From assembly GCA_022410635.1 (NCBI GenBank), contig JAJVDF010000504.1:42658-106657 (forward strand): DNA of 64,000 bases, in the 5' to 3' direction. Below the pieces are notes generated by a model that saw only the letters and a list, made by a program, of their open reading frames with translations, was not told the DNA's origin and did no database searches. This DNA is from Tretioscincus oriximinensis (Eukaryota > Chordata > Lepidosauria > Squamata > Gymnophthalmidae). Position numbers and translations under genes: made by a program. Of the stretch, positions 1 to 10,676 are shown piece by piece; position 1 is the stretch's first letter, and each line of letters begins with the position of its first letter.

Positions 1-75
1 TCTTCTTCTTCTTCTTCTTCTTCTTCTTCTTCTTCTTCTTCTTCTTCTTCTTCTTCTTCTTCTTCTTCTTCTTCT
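1..75 (+). repeat. (TTC)n array, tail of a SINE-C cut by the window edge
   Basis: An uninterrupted TTC array runs from the window start. In other copies (13388, 32465, 61253) such arrays follow the SINE-C 3' end, so the SINE body probably lies outside the window. It joins directly to a CR1-A 3' tail, as at 25429. Confidence 0.8.
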
Positions 76-162
76 AACGGAGGCTGGACAGTCATCGGCC
101 TGGGATGGTTTAATGAGTCCTGCATTGAGCCCTGGAGGTCCTTTCCATCTCTTTGATTCTAT
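76..162 (+). mobile_element. CR1-A 3' tail, fused to (TTC)n
   Basis: Only the last ~85 bp of CR1-A is present: the GGAGGCTGGACAGTCATC block, the GGGATGGTTTAATGA block and one terminal GATTCTAT. It is 5' truncated exactly at the TTC array. Confidence 0.75.
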
Positions 163-1200
163 CTTTCTTCTTTCTTCTTTCTTCTTTTGTCCTTCTTCTT
201 CTACTGTTATTGAATCTCCCCACATGGTGTGGGATACCCTGCACAATGCTAGCCCAAGACAGGTAACCGAGTTCATGAAAGGCTGAGTTCTCTTCTGCCC
301 TTAGCCAGCTAATCTGATTTTAAAAGACAGGAATAAATATTTCTGGCCTCTGAATTTGTTTACTTGGGCTGGTAGGCTAAGGGCTTATAAGCAGGACAAT
401 TCTGGGTGCTTTGTAAAATGGTGCCGGATGTCATCGTCATCATAATGCTCCTCCTGCTTCTCCTCTTCTTCTTCTTCTTCTTCTTATTCCAGCCTTCCTA
501 CCTACCTATCTCCCACCTACTTACCTTCCCTTCCTCTCTCCCTTCTTCCTCCCTCCCTCCATCCTGAAGCACTCCTTGTTTCCCCNCTCCCTCTGTTCCT
601 CTCTCTGTGTCCCTAGTCCCTCCCCATAAGGCTCCATCTTACCTTATTCAGGTTTCGTCTTCTTTTCGTTCTTCTTCTTCCTCCCCCTCCCCTCTCTCCC
701 TCCTCCCTTTTGTCCTGCCTTCTCCCCCTCCTCCTCTTCCTCGTCCCCTTGCCCCTCCCCTCCACGCTTCCTCTGCCCTACCCATTCCAATCTGTGCACC
801 TGTGCAGGGTCCATGTCTTTTGCACGGAGTTCCTCAATCGAGCAACCCGTGAAGACTGGACATCCAGTCACACCCGGCTATTGCCCTCCTGCCAAGACCG
901 CACAGACGGGCTGGTGGACCCTACGCAAAATGGCATCACTGTCTGNCGACTCGTTTGGGCACTATAGTATATAGGACAGTATAGGATTTGACTTATATGA
1001 TAGATGCTTCTTTGAGAATGGGTATTTTTTGGTACCTGTAGCAGCTTAGACTTGGTGGTTTGAGTTTGTTTCTTTGATAGAGTGCAATATAAGCATAAAC
1101 AGATAGATAAAATGAAAATAACATTTAAATGGTCTGAGGCACATTGAAGGAACCAAGTTTGCTTAGCAATTGTTTATAATAAGCTCTGCTAAGGAATTGG
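163..1200. other. Unassigned sequence with pyrimidine-rich blocks
   Basis: There is no recognisable element. About 430-780 is strongly C+T-rich on the plus strand (TTC, CCT, CTCCC runs), which produces spurious Ser/Pro/Leu-rich frames. The rest appears unique. Confidence 0.5.
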
Positions 1201-1526
1201 AAGCTTGCAGAAATTAATCTATAGTCCGTATTATTACATGGGTGTCAGTACACAATATGCAAATAGCCCTGGGTGTGGAATGGAGTCCATGGTGATGCTC
1301 TTCAGAATGTTCACTCAGTTATTTCTTCTGGAACCTTCTAGCCAGTATTCAGGAGATGTTGTGATCGGATCTCCAGTCCGGTTGTGCTCCAGCTGTGGAN
1401 GTGGAAGCCCCCCTTACGGACAGCTTGTGTTTCTCCGGAAATTCACACCTGGTCCACACCTGTCCTGTTCTCGTTTTGATCAGAAAGCCACAGGCTGTGC
1501 CTTGTATTCTGGTGTCTCCTGCAGGA

Positions 1527-1739
1527 ATGGAATACGATTTCCATTACTTTTTATTTCTCATTTTGATTTCCTGCTTGGCCTTCCTTGTTGCCCTCTACTT
1601 CCTTTATCATTTGATGATAACTGTGAGGAACAGATTACAAGAGGACGAATATGAGCCGCTTGGTTACCTTGTCACGGCTCCTCCAGGGAGGGAAGGTTCT
1701 AGGGAACTTGTTCAAGGGCTTCTAAGGGAGTCTCTCTGA
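1527..1739 (+). CDS. Candidate 70-residue single-pass membrane microprotein (hypothetical)
   Basis: I do not recognise this as a known family. An ATG follows a pyrimidine-rich stretch and a CAG, resembling a splice acceptor (TCTCCTGCAG). The frame encodes 70 residues: a short polar/aromatic N-terminus, a hydrophobic helix at residues ~6-31 (many L, F, I, V, A), then a basic/acidic segment (TVRNRLQEDEYEPLGYL) and a Pro/Gly/Arg tail. The topology fits a small integral membrane protein with a cytoplasmic C-terminus. No repeat overlaps it. Against it: short length, no visible conservation evidence, no obvious promoter or polyadenylation signal. It may be chance or a decayed exon. Confidence 0.22.
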   Translation: MEYDFHYFLFLILISCLAFLVALYFLYHLMITVRNRLQEDEYEPLGYLVTAPPGREGSRELVQGLLRESL

Positions 1740-3647
1740 GGGAGCTGTTGATGCGTTGTTATATCAGATGCACTGAATTAAATTGATAAGGAATGCCCAG
1801 AAGTTCTAGAAAGACCATTGGATTGTTTATCATCTGCCCTGGAAACTGCAACCAGCCTTCCACTTGGTAGGAGAGACAATAACAGATCCAGGGGTCTACC
1901 ATTGCTTGCATCAGCATGCAGATGGCAGGTCCTAATTCCAAAATACAAGACCCTTTTAGATTACTGAGAAGGTGGACTTGGTGATGGGAGTAGCAGTGTC
2001 TCAGAACTCTAAAAGCTGGGTAAGAACTCCAGAAATACTGTGTTTGTGGGTGGAGTTTAGATTAGAGTTCCCACATAAAATATGTGACAGACCTCTGGAT
2101 GTCCAATGGGTATGGAAGAGAGGACTTTTCACCAAGTGCACCTATAAAGATCCACCCAAAGCTCTGTGCAGGATTTATTTTGGAACTCTACTTTAGATTT
2201 GTGAGATGAGAGAGTGAGCAGGGAAAAGGTCAACCACGAGGCTGGGTTAGGAGTTGCAATTTAGTGCCATTAGCCCTGCCTATCTCCAGGCTCCTGGGAC
2301 ATAATGGGTTTTTCATGTTTTCCTAGCACTAGGATGGTGTGACTGCCANATGGTTCAGCGTCGGCAGTCTAGAACTTAGGACTGCATTAAGAAAAGCAAT
2401 AACCTGGTTATAACAAGAACGCATGGAGCACTATAACCCTGGGCTGCACTGAGAAGCACANGTGTGCAAAAACTGAATATCTGGAAATTTCATGTTGGCA
2501 AAATGTCCAGATCTGACTGGTAAGACAAATGCGCAGCTGTCTTCCAGGCAGTGGACTGATCTCCACAGTAGCATGATGCTCATTTGTAGTGCTATGGAGG
2601 GTGTGTCTTAGATGTGATGGCAANACACGTGAGCTCTTTACAAGTTATTCCAATGCATGCTGATGGTTGTTTTCCTTTACAGGAATACAGCAAAGACAAG
2701 GATAGTGAGGAGAGGAAGGACTGTCATAAATGCAAGGATCCCTTCTTTGCAGGAGTAGAAATCTGGCCTCCATATGTGATCCTTTTCACGTCTAATGTTG
2801 AGGACATCACCACCAGTCTCCTCCCCCTTCCTTGCCTCAGCTACAGTCCAGTNCAACAAAGACATTATTTGATATTGTGCATGAGACGTTGCTGAGACAA
2901 ACAGGGAATTGTCAAAAAATCTNTTCGCCTGAACAAACCAACCTTGCCAAAACGAGCTTCTTCTCAGGGATGGAATAGCTTGGATCTTCAAGGAGAGACA
3001 GGAAAGATAGGTAGGAAAATTAAACACAAAAACATCTACTGTTTCCTGGCCATTCCTACACAGAATCTGTCCCTGACCAGGAGTGGTCCGTTCTCTCATC
3101 AAACCAATGTCAAACCATGGTGTTTGTTCGTGCAAAGCCTGGTTTACTTCTTCCTTCTGAACAAGACCATTTGGAATCTCATGACCTCAGGGATGTTTGA
3201 AATAAATATAGAAAGATAAACTTAAAGATAACAATATGAAAATTCATTTTTTCTTGTCTGTCCAATGAGTTTGCTTCTCTGTTCTTGAAATGCCATGATT
3301 TCATCTCCAATTCTACACTACACAGTTCTGTTCCAAGAACTGCAGGAATGAAAAAATGATGGAAGAGAACAGAAACAAACCGGGAGACTTTTTTATCCAA
3401 GATCTAATCAACAACTCAACTCCTGACTACATCACATCGTCACGCTGTTTGCATACAGTTCGCTTTTCAAGGCTTCATGACAAGATACACACTTGTAATA
3501 AACCAACACAAGCACACACGAGTCTCTTAGGGTCTCATGTGCACTATGTAACCTGGATCAAGATTTGCAGATGCCTATTCCAGATATAAAAAGGCCCAGG
3601 GCAGAAAGACTCTAAAACTCTTGACACTGAGTTTCATGTTTCTACTT
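1740..3647. other. Unassigned sequence, no clear gene or repeat
   Basis: No element family is recognised. Around 2683 a pyrimidine tract ending CAG precedes an open stretch (EYSKDKDSEERKDCHKCKD...), but it ends quickly and has no supporting donor, so it is not called. Confidence 0.45.
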
Positions 3648-3954
3648 AGAAGAAGAAGAAGAACTGGGTTCTTCTTCCCCACTTTTCTCACCTTTCAAAG
3701 GGACTCAAAGCGGCTTACAAGTATATTTTTACCCGAAGGCTCACATTCTATCTTCCCCACCAGGTTGTGGTGGTTCCCATGTATCTACATGCATTCAGTT
3801 GCAATTTCTTGCTATTCATGCTTTCAAATAGCTGGGTTGGCTGGACCTACAGGTGAGTGGAAGGTGCTCAGTCCTCCCCACGTCCAACACAGGGCTTCAA
3901 AACCCCATCTCCCAGATGAGAGACGGATTCCTTAGCAACTGAGCTGTCNGTGCC
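3648..3954 (-). mobile_element. SINE-C, near full length
   Basis: Read on the minus strand: a tRNA-like head (GGCTCAG box A-like, then a GGTTTGAAGCCC-like box B), a ~150-bp body, the 3' block GTAAGCCGCTTTGAGTCCC and a short TTC tail. On the plus strand this appears as GAAGAAGAAGAACTGGG leading into the body. Confidence 0.8.
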
Positions 3955-3965
3955 ATAGGCTGTAC

Positions 3966-4065
3966 TTAGGCTGACCAGATGACCCTTAGTGGGGGGGGAC
4001 CCAGTTTGGGGGATTTGCTGAGGATTTAAAAAAAAAAATTGAATTTATTTTTTAAAAAAATAATT
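3966..4065 (+). mobile_element. MITE-1 left arm, degenerate
   Basis: It begins AGGCTGACCAGATGACCC, followed by a G-run, CCAGTTTGGGG and GCTGAGGA, the usual left-arm order of MITE-1. No matching right arm is seen; a C-run near 4117 may be a relic. Confidence 0.55.
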
Positions 4066-5207
4066 CACTGCACCACCACTAGGGGGCTCTGGCAATCAGA
4101 ACCACCTCCTGAGCCCCCCCCCCCCCCTCAATAAAAAATAAAATGCTTAGACCTGTGCAAACAAGGACTGGATTCTGCTATATATAGCCAAATAAAGCGG
4201 CTTCCTTTTGAATAAAGAACACAAGCTAAGATCACATTTGGCTTATTTCTAAATTCTGATTTTGAAACTGATCCTGAAGTCTATTGGTGAACCAGACTAG
4301 GCCACCATTTTATGAGCCCAAGTTTGTACCTTGATGCAAATGAACATCAAGGTACGGCTACCCCCAAACCACACCGGCATCTGGAAGGGAGGCCCACAGA
4401 TGTCACCACACACAGACCTGTTTCTTATTTGAAGTAGTGCAGAAAACAGTTTGCATTCAAGACTGGTACTTTAGAACTGAACTCCTCAAATACAGAAGAA
4501 AGCAAGTTCCATTGAATCATCAGTGTATGTTGTTTTTTCGAAACCAGAAGACGAGACTCTTGAGAATTTCAGTCTAACAGAGATGGAGAAATGCATTAAA
4601 AAAACAGTTTGTATTTATCATTTCACTTGACTCTTCCATTAGTCAGGGTTGAGTTGGGTATTTGTGCGATGTGAAAATAGTTATGCATTGTATTTGATGC
4701 TTCAGAACTAGCTATTAGGGACACATTACATGGAGCTGATATAGCACGGATTCCAAAAGTTCACTGAAATTATTTACCTTATTTGCTAGCGGCCAAAAAT
4801 TGAAAGTAACTTTTGCACAACGTGATCTTTAAGTGAGATGCTATAAAAAAGAATCTTTCCCAAACCAGCAACATTACAGAATTTGGATTTGAGCTGCTCT
4901 TATCAAAGAAAAACAGAATAATGATGCCTTTAGCACCACTTTAGAAGGATAATGAGACGTAATTCTTTAGGTTAGATATTCAAATTTTAATGAAAGAAAT
5001 GTGTGGAAAATATTCACAGCCCTCCTAAATGAATTCCATAAAGAGATAAGAACAAAAGACAGAGAATTTTATTAGAGGGCTATAAACAAGACAGCTATTG
5101 GCCATGAAAAGTTTGATATCTGAACCATGTGGGAATGATTAGATACAAGGGAGAGATGGGTGAAAACTGGAATAAAATTATCTGTCCTGGAATTTGTCAT
5201 AAAAACA
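4066..5207. other. Unassigned AT-rich sequence
   Basis: No gene or recognised repeat is visible. A short inverted pair (TACCTTGATG ... CATCAAGGTA) occurs at 4327-4355. Confidence 0.45.
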
Positions 5208-5238
<31 letters not shown>

Positions 5239-5690
5239 AAGAAGAAGAAGAAGAAGAAGAAGAAGAAGAAGAAGAAGAAGAAGAAGAAGAAGAAGAAGAA
5301 GAANAAGAAGAAGAAGAAGAAGAAGAAGAAGAAGAAGAAGAAGAAGAAGAAGAAGAAGAAGAAGAAGAAGAAGAAGAAGAAGAAGAAGAAGAAGAAGAAA
5401 TGGGTTCTTATACCCCGCTTTTCTCAACTTTCAAAGGGACTCAAAGGGGCTTACAAGGATATTTTACCCAAAGGCTGACATTCTATCTTCCCCACCAGGC
5501 TATGGCGGTTCCTATGTATCTACATGCAGTCAGTTGCAATTTCTTGCAATTCATTCTTTCGAATAGCTGGGTTGGCTAGAGCTACAGGCAAGTGGAAGGT
5601 GCTCACCCCTCCCCACTTCCAACACAGGGCTTCGAAACCCCATCTCCCAGGCGAGAGACGAATTCCTAAGCGACTGAGCTATCCGTGCCT
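5208..5690 (-). mobile_element. SINE-C with a ~190-bp GAA/TTC tail
   Basis: The GAA array occupies about 5208-5400 (~64 units, one N) and is the minus-strand TTC tail of the SINE. The body continues to the tRNA-like head near 5690. The array is long enough to be a candidate triplex-forming tract. The Arg/Lys/Glu or Leu homopolymer frames across it are not genes. Confidence 0.85.
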
Positions 5691-5692
5691 GC

Positions 5693-6045
5693 TAAGAACA
5701 TAAGTACATAAGAACATCAGAAGAGCCATCCTGGATCAGGCCAGAGCCCACCTAGTCCAGCCTTCTGCCCCAGCCAGAGGCCCACCAGATGCACCTGGGC
5801 AGTCCGAACAGAGGAAGCAAAATATACTCCTGTTCATGACTCCCTGCAAATGGTATCTCAGGAGTCCTGCCTGTTGCTCCATCCCGGAGGCAACATCCAG
5901 ACATCCATCCTAGGACCCATTTATACCCTTGGTGTCCATAAACCTGCTTAGTCCTCTCTTGAAACTATCCAAGCAGTTAGCTACCACTACCTCTTCAGGA
6001 AGTAAATTCCACAGGCTGATGACCCACTGGGTGAAAAAATACTTT
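5693..6045 (-). mobile_element. CR1-B 3' portion
   Basis: The left end carries ATAAGAACATAAG, the reverse complement of the CR1-B terminal repeat. It then has the conserved 3' UTR blocks (AAGAGCCATCCTGGATCAGG, CACCAGATGCACCTGGGCAG) and ends in the C-terminal RT-coding tail. It abuts the SINE-C head. Confidence 0.85.
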
Positions 6046-6265
6046 AAAGTATTTAAAAAATACTTGTCCTTTCAGTAAATAAAATAAATGGGACATTCCA
6101 GATGAAAAATCCGGGATTTTAAGGCAAAGCAGACGGGGCTGATGGCATCGCTTCCTGGGTCCTGGACAAATTTGTTACAATTGGAGGCTTTTTATAGACA
6201 TTCTTGAAGAAAAAGATGCTGGACTTCTAATCACAGACCTTGAAAATTAAAGAATTATCATTGTG

Positions 6266-6501
6266 AAAGATGTTGCGGACCTTTTGTCTCCTTACATAAT
6301 AAACGCTGAGATTATGGTTTTTCAGCAAAGTCTCTTTATTATGCAAATTCTGTAGTTAACAACAGCATCCACGAAGACCAAGGCGAAGAAATAAAAGCAA
6401 AGACCACTTTACCAGCATCCAATATATATACTGGTTCTCTAAATTCCAGCCCATAGACGTCAGTTATCCAAAACAGAAACCAAACTTTTCCTCACAAGAG
6501 A
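6266..6501 (-). mobile_element. Putative small solo LTR (LTR-1)
   Basis: The LTR core is 6271-6496 (226 bp). On the minus strand it starts TGTGAGG and ends CGCAACA. A TATA-like run lies at 6421-6431 and an AATAAA signal at 6335-6340, in the expected order. Flanking 5-mers are AAAGA (6266-6270) and AGAGA (6497-6501), a 4/5 match. No internal coding region is present. Confidence 0.45.
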
Positions 6502-6519
6502 GATAAAGGCAAGCCAATG

Positions 6520-7000
6520 GGCTGAAACTAACAGAATGGTATTTAACAGAGAGAATTGCAAGATCCTACATCTGGGCAAAAAATAATAATAATGAAAAAA
6601 ACATATAGAATGGGAGGAATATCTCTGAGCAGCAACAGAGTAGGAAAGAGCCTAAACATGAGTCAACAGTGTGAAGCAGCTGCAAAAAAGGCAAACACAA
6701 TCCTGGGGTGTACTAAGAGGAGCATAGAATCTCGATCATTCCTCTCAAAAGTACTTTGGTAAGACCACACTTGGAATCCTGTGTTCAGTTCTGGGGGCAC
6801 CAATCTAAAAAGGACATTGATATACTANAGCAAGTTCAAAAGAGAGTTACAAGGATGGTNAGTGGTCTGGAAATCATGAAGTCCTATGAGGGACGGTTAA
6901 AGGATCTGTGGATGTTTAGTTTGCAAAAGAGAAGACGGAGAGGAGACTTCATAGCTGACTACAAATACCTGAAGGGCTTTTCACAGAGCAGAGATTGTAT
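6520..7000 (+). mobile_element. CR1-A RT C-terminal remnant
   Basis: It encodes the post-catalytic RT region in two frames: [19 protein letters not shown] followed by [14 protein letters not shown], then [13 protein letters not shown] and [15 protein letters not shown]. It has a frame shift near 6760 and no 3' tail. It is followed within ~35 bp by a CR1-B fragment in the same orientation. Confidence 0.8.
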
Positions 7001-7035
7001 ACAGGTCTTTCCTAATGTTGCCAAGACTGGATTGA

Positions 7036-7694
7036 GCCTCTTTATAAATCTGCAGTGAGGCCACATTTGGAATCCTGTGTCCGGTTCTGGTCACCACATC
7101 TCAAGAGGGATATTTTGGAACTAGAGAAGGTGCAGAAAAGGGCAACATGACCAATGATCAAGGGTCTGACTGCAACATCTGGGCCTCTTCAGCCTCGAAA
7201 GGCGACGTCTGAGAGGTNATCTGATTGAAGAGTACAAAATCATGCATGGGATCGACAGAGTGAATAGAGAAAAAATGTTTTCTCTATCACACAACACAAG
7301 GACCAGAGGGCCCTCCTTGAAACTGATGGGCAGAAAAGTGAGAACAGACAAAGGAAAGTATTTTTTCACCCAGAGGGTCGTTGGCCTGGGGAATTTACTT
7401 CCTGAAGAGGTAGAAGAGGCTAACAGCTTGGATAGCTTCAAGACAGGACTAGACAGGTTCATGGGCACCAAGAGTATAAATGGGTCCTAGGATGGATGTC
7501 TGGATGCTGCCTCCGGGATGGAGCCACAGGCAGGACTCCTGAGGTACCATTTGCAGGGAGTCATGAACAGGAGCANATTTTGGTTTCCTCTGTTCAGGCT
7601 GCCCAGGGGCATCTGGTGGGCCTCTAGGTGAGACAGAATGCTGGACTAGGTGGGCTGTGGCCTGATCCAGGATGGCTCTTCTTCTGTTCTTCCA
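7036..7694 (+). mobile_element. CR1-B 3' portion
   Basis: It starts in the CCTCTTTATAAATCTG block (RT C-terminus, [18 protein letters not shown]) and runs through RTRGPSLKLMGRKVRTDKGK and YFFTQRV to the 3' UTR. It ends GGCTCTTCTTCTGTTCTT. Reading frames are broken. Confidence 0.85.
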
Positions 7695-8513
7695 TCCCAG
7701 CATGCAGTTAATAGATTCCTTTCCAAGGTAGGATCTGGGTAAGCACCAGTGGAGAAGAGCTTCTGTTTTGGCTTCTCCATCTATTTTTAGGTGATTTAAA
7801 CATGTTCTTGACAATCTTTAAAAGGAAAACGTTCTGTAAGGAGGAAGAAAGGAGCAGCAGCCAATACTGAATTCACATGCAAACATTATTTTTTCCGGTT
7901 TGAATTTAGAAATNAAATTCCAAATNTAATCGNTNTTNTNCTTACCACNAACCNCGNTTNCANNNNCNGTCCCCCCCCCCCCCCCCCCCCCCGGGCCATC
8001 TCTTCCCCTCTTATCTTCTCATTGTAGTTGATAACAAACACAGTGCATAATTGGACTCTGATTTTGTGTAAACTCGTTAAGATGTAGCTCCGGGTAAGTC
8101 AGTCAAAGTGCTTTTAACTCTTGGTGCTGCTTCTTTCCGTTTCCTTCACCATGAATACAAAATATCTGGGTCATAACAAGCAGCAACAGTAGACACAAAA
8201 TAAGCAGCAGGAATCCGAGGGCCGTAGCAGGGTATCCAGAGAGGAAAGGATTTCATGGCGACTGGGGACACCATCCAAGGTTATTTAGTTGTATGGTACC
8301 TAATGTGGCCTGTATTGCTTTCTTAATTGCACAAGAAGCTGGGAAGGGATAGCAGGAATGTCTGGGTTCCCCCTAGAGCAGGGTTAAATCTAGAAAAGGC
8401 AAGCACGATTTGGTGTCTTATGGCTGCAGTTATTTTCATGCAAAGTATTCGTTCCTTACCTTGCTCATTCTTTGCTGATCTTCATGTAATGCAAAATGAC
8501 TGCCCTTTTTTCA
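7695..8513. other. Unassigned sequence with a low-quality poly-C patch
   Basis: 7905-7993 has many Ns and a run of ~20 C, probably a sequencing problem. The remainder shows no recognised element. Confidence 0.5.
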
Positions 8514-9275
8514 GTGTGCAGCAGCAGCAAAAAAGGCCAATTCCATATTGGGGATAATTAGGAAAGGAATAAAAAAAAAGTCAGGAAATGTTTTGCCTCT
8601 TTATAAATCTGTGGTGAGGCCACATTTGGAATCCTGTGTTCGATTCTGGTCACCACATCTCAAGAGGGATATTGAGGAACTAGAAAAGGTGCAGAAAAGG
8701 ACAACAGGAAGGATCAAGGGTCTGGAGCAAAATCCCTTATGAAGTCAGGCTGCAACGTCTGAGCCTCTTCAGCCTTGGAAGGCGATGTTTGAGAGATGAT
8801 CTGATTGAAGAGTACAAAATCATGCATGGGATGNACAGGGTGAATATAGAAAAAATGTTTTCTCTCTCCCACAACACTGGGACCAGGGGGCCCTCCTTGG
8901 AACTGATGGGCAGAAAAGTGAGAACAGACAAAGGAAAGTATTTCTTCACCCAGAGGGTCATCAGCCTGTGGGACTGACTTCCTGAAGAGGTGGTGGTATC
9001 TCACAGCCTGGATAGCTTCAAGACAGGACTAGACAAGTTTATGGACACCAAGGGTATAAATGGGTCCTAGGATGGATGTCTGGATGTTGCCTCTGGGATG
9101 GAGAAACAGGCAGAACTCCTGAAATGCCATTTGAACATGTCATGAACAGGCACATATTTTGCTTTCCTCTGTTCGGACTGCCAGGGGCATCTGGTGGGCC
9201 TCTGTGTGGGACAGAAGGCTGGACTAAGTGTGCTGTGCCCTGATCCAGTATGGCTCTTCTTATGTTCTTATGTTC
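8514..9275 (+). mobile_element. CR1-B with shared 3' flank
   Basis: The first residues match the CAAAAKKANSMLGIIRKGI region of other CR1-B copies (disrupted). It then carries the RT tail and the complete 3' UTR ending GGCTCTTCTTATG TTCTTATG. The next 64 bp are also found after the copy at 21170-22164. Confidence 0.85.
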
Positions 9276-9375
9276 AAGCTGTATGCTGCTCTACTCCAGG
9301 AGAAAAAGCTATATATGTTTTCTTCATGCTTTCCTTATGATGGGTTGGCTCTTCTTATGTTCTTATGTTCTTCTT
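9276..9375 (+). repeat. 64-bp flank shared with 22165-22228, plus a second CR1-B terminus
   Basis: 9276-9339 (starting AAGCTGTATGCTGCTC) aligns without gaps to 22165-22228 with only a few differences. At ~9346-9375 a second GGCTCTTCTTATGTTC terminus occurs. This pattern fits read-through past the first 3' end. Confidence 0.65.
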
Positions 9376-9387
9376 CTTCCTTTAAGA

Positions 9388-9510
9388 CCATAAGAACATA
9401 AGAAGAGCCATCCTGGATCAGGCCACAGCCCATCAAGTCCAGCATTCCGTGTCACACAGAGGCCCACCAGATGCACCTGGGCAGTCCGAACAGAGGAAAG
9501 CCAAATATGN
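9388..9510 (-). mobile_element. CR1-B 3' UTR fragment, tail-to-tail with the preceding copy
   Basis: It begins CATAAGAACATAAGAAGAGCC, the reverse complement of the CR1-B end, and breaks off after ~120 bp. It forms an inverted pair of ends with 9346-9375. Confidence 0.8.
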
Positions 9511-10366
9511 NGTTCTTGTTCAAATGGCCTTTCAACTGCAGAAGACGCTTGGGCCCTACAAAATATGTGTTATATATATCTGTAGAAGAAGTGGTGGAAG
9601 GAGAGGAAAACCCTCAACAATGTTCCCAATTTCTGCTTCGCTAGTCCCAGTTCTTTCCTACACAATTTCGAAGAAGCAACTCAGTCATGCTCTCTTAAAG
9701 ACACCATTGAACTCCAAAGCCTCATCTTGGGATTTGTTTTTATATACCTTTCATTCCTTTGGTACCAAAAAGCCTCAGGTGTGCAGTTCTGTAAAGTGTT
9801 GCCAAAACAGCTTATCAGAAGAAACACGCTGCGGAATGGAGCCCCCTGTATCATGTTATTGAGATTTCCTTTTCCTTTTTGTCTAATGTTTAACCAACCT
9901 GCTTTGTGCTCAGAACTTATGCACATTTCCCCCCCTCAGATTCACTCCTCTCCCTGGAACGGTTCTTGATGGAAATCATAAAGCTTTAGTTTGAAACTTG
10001 TTAATTTCCTGTGCTGATCAGTACGGAATTGTGGGCAGCTGTTCTCAGATCCCAATTTGGTGCTAAACCATCGCAAGGTCAAATATAACACAAATCCTTG
10101 TTGTGTTTGGTCTCTCTGCTGGCACCATTAATCACCCACAGCCTGGCTGTATTTATCCCCTGGCACTAAATAAAGAGTTCTTTGCCTCATTGATACCGGT
10201 GTTCTAATAATGGGACAACCATAAAATGACTTTTAATGGAGCCCCAAGCAATACCATTTTGATACTCTTCCACTGCCTTTGATGCTTGCAGCTATATAGG
10301 GTTTCCATTCCAAGTCGTATTTTTAACATGATTAATATAAGCAGGAATAAAAAGTCACAGCTTATG
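9511..10366. other. Unassigned sequence
   Basis: No recognised element. Short frames here lack features of real exons. Confidence 0.45.
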
Positions 10367-10435
10367 TAGGCTGACCAGAATCACCCCCAAACTGGGTTTT
10401 CAATCCCCCCCCAAAGGGGTAATCTAGTCAGCCTA
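10367..10435 (+). mobile_element. MITE-1 copy a, internally deleted (69 bp)
   Basis: It retains both termini (TAGGCTGACCAGA ... TCAGCCTA) and short pieces of both arms but lost the A/T-rich centre. It is separated from copy b by a 13-bp spacer. Confidence 0.8.
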
Positions 10436-10448
10436 GTATATTATTGCA

Positions 10449-10663
10449 TAGGCTGACCAGATGACCCCTTTTGGGGAGGGCTTTTTTGAAAACCCAGTTT
10501 TGGGGTTCTTCCCACTTTTTTCTGAGGAAAATATTTTTTTTAAAAAGTATTTTTTTGATTTTTTTCATTTCTTAATTTTTTTTCCTCAGAAAAAACAGGG
10601 AGACACCCCAAAAATGGGTTTTCAACACACACCCCCCCCCAAAGAGGTCATCTGGTCAGCCTA
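10449..10663 (+). mobile_element. MITE-1 copy b, full-length foldback (215 bp)
   Basis: The arms pair over most of their length: TAGGCTGACCAGATGACC at the left, GGTCATCTGGTCAGCCTA at the right. Inside are TTTGAAAACCCAGTTTTGGG and its complement, and a T/A-rich centre flanked by TCTGAGGAAA and TTTCCTCAGA. No coding capacity. Its 13-bp flanks are inverted complements of each other. Confidence 0.9.
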
Positions 10664-10676
10664 TGCAATAATATAC

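Noticed and set aside
607..967. Ser/Pro/Leu-rich frames
   Set aside because: Pyrimidine-rich low-complexity DNA with no supporting signals.
5197..5566. Long Arg-rich (plus) and Leu-rich (minus) open frames
   Set aside because: They are translations of the GAA/TTC array at the end of SINE-C.
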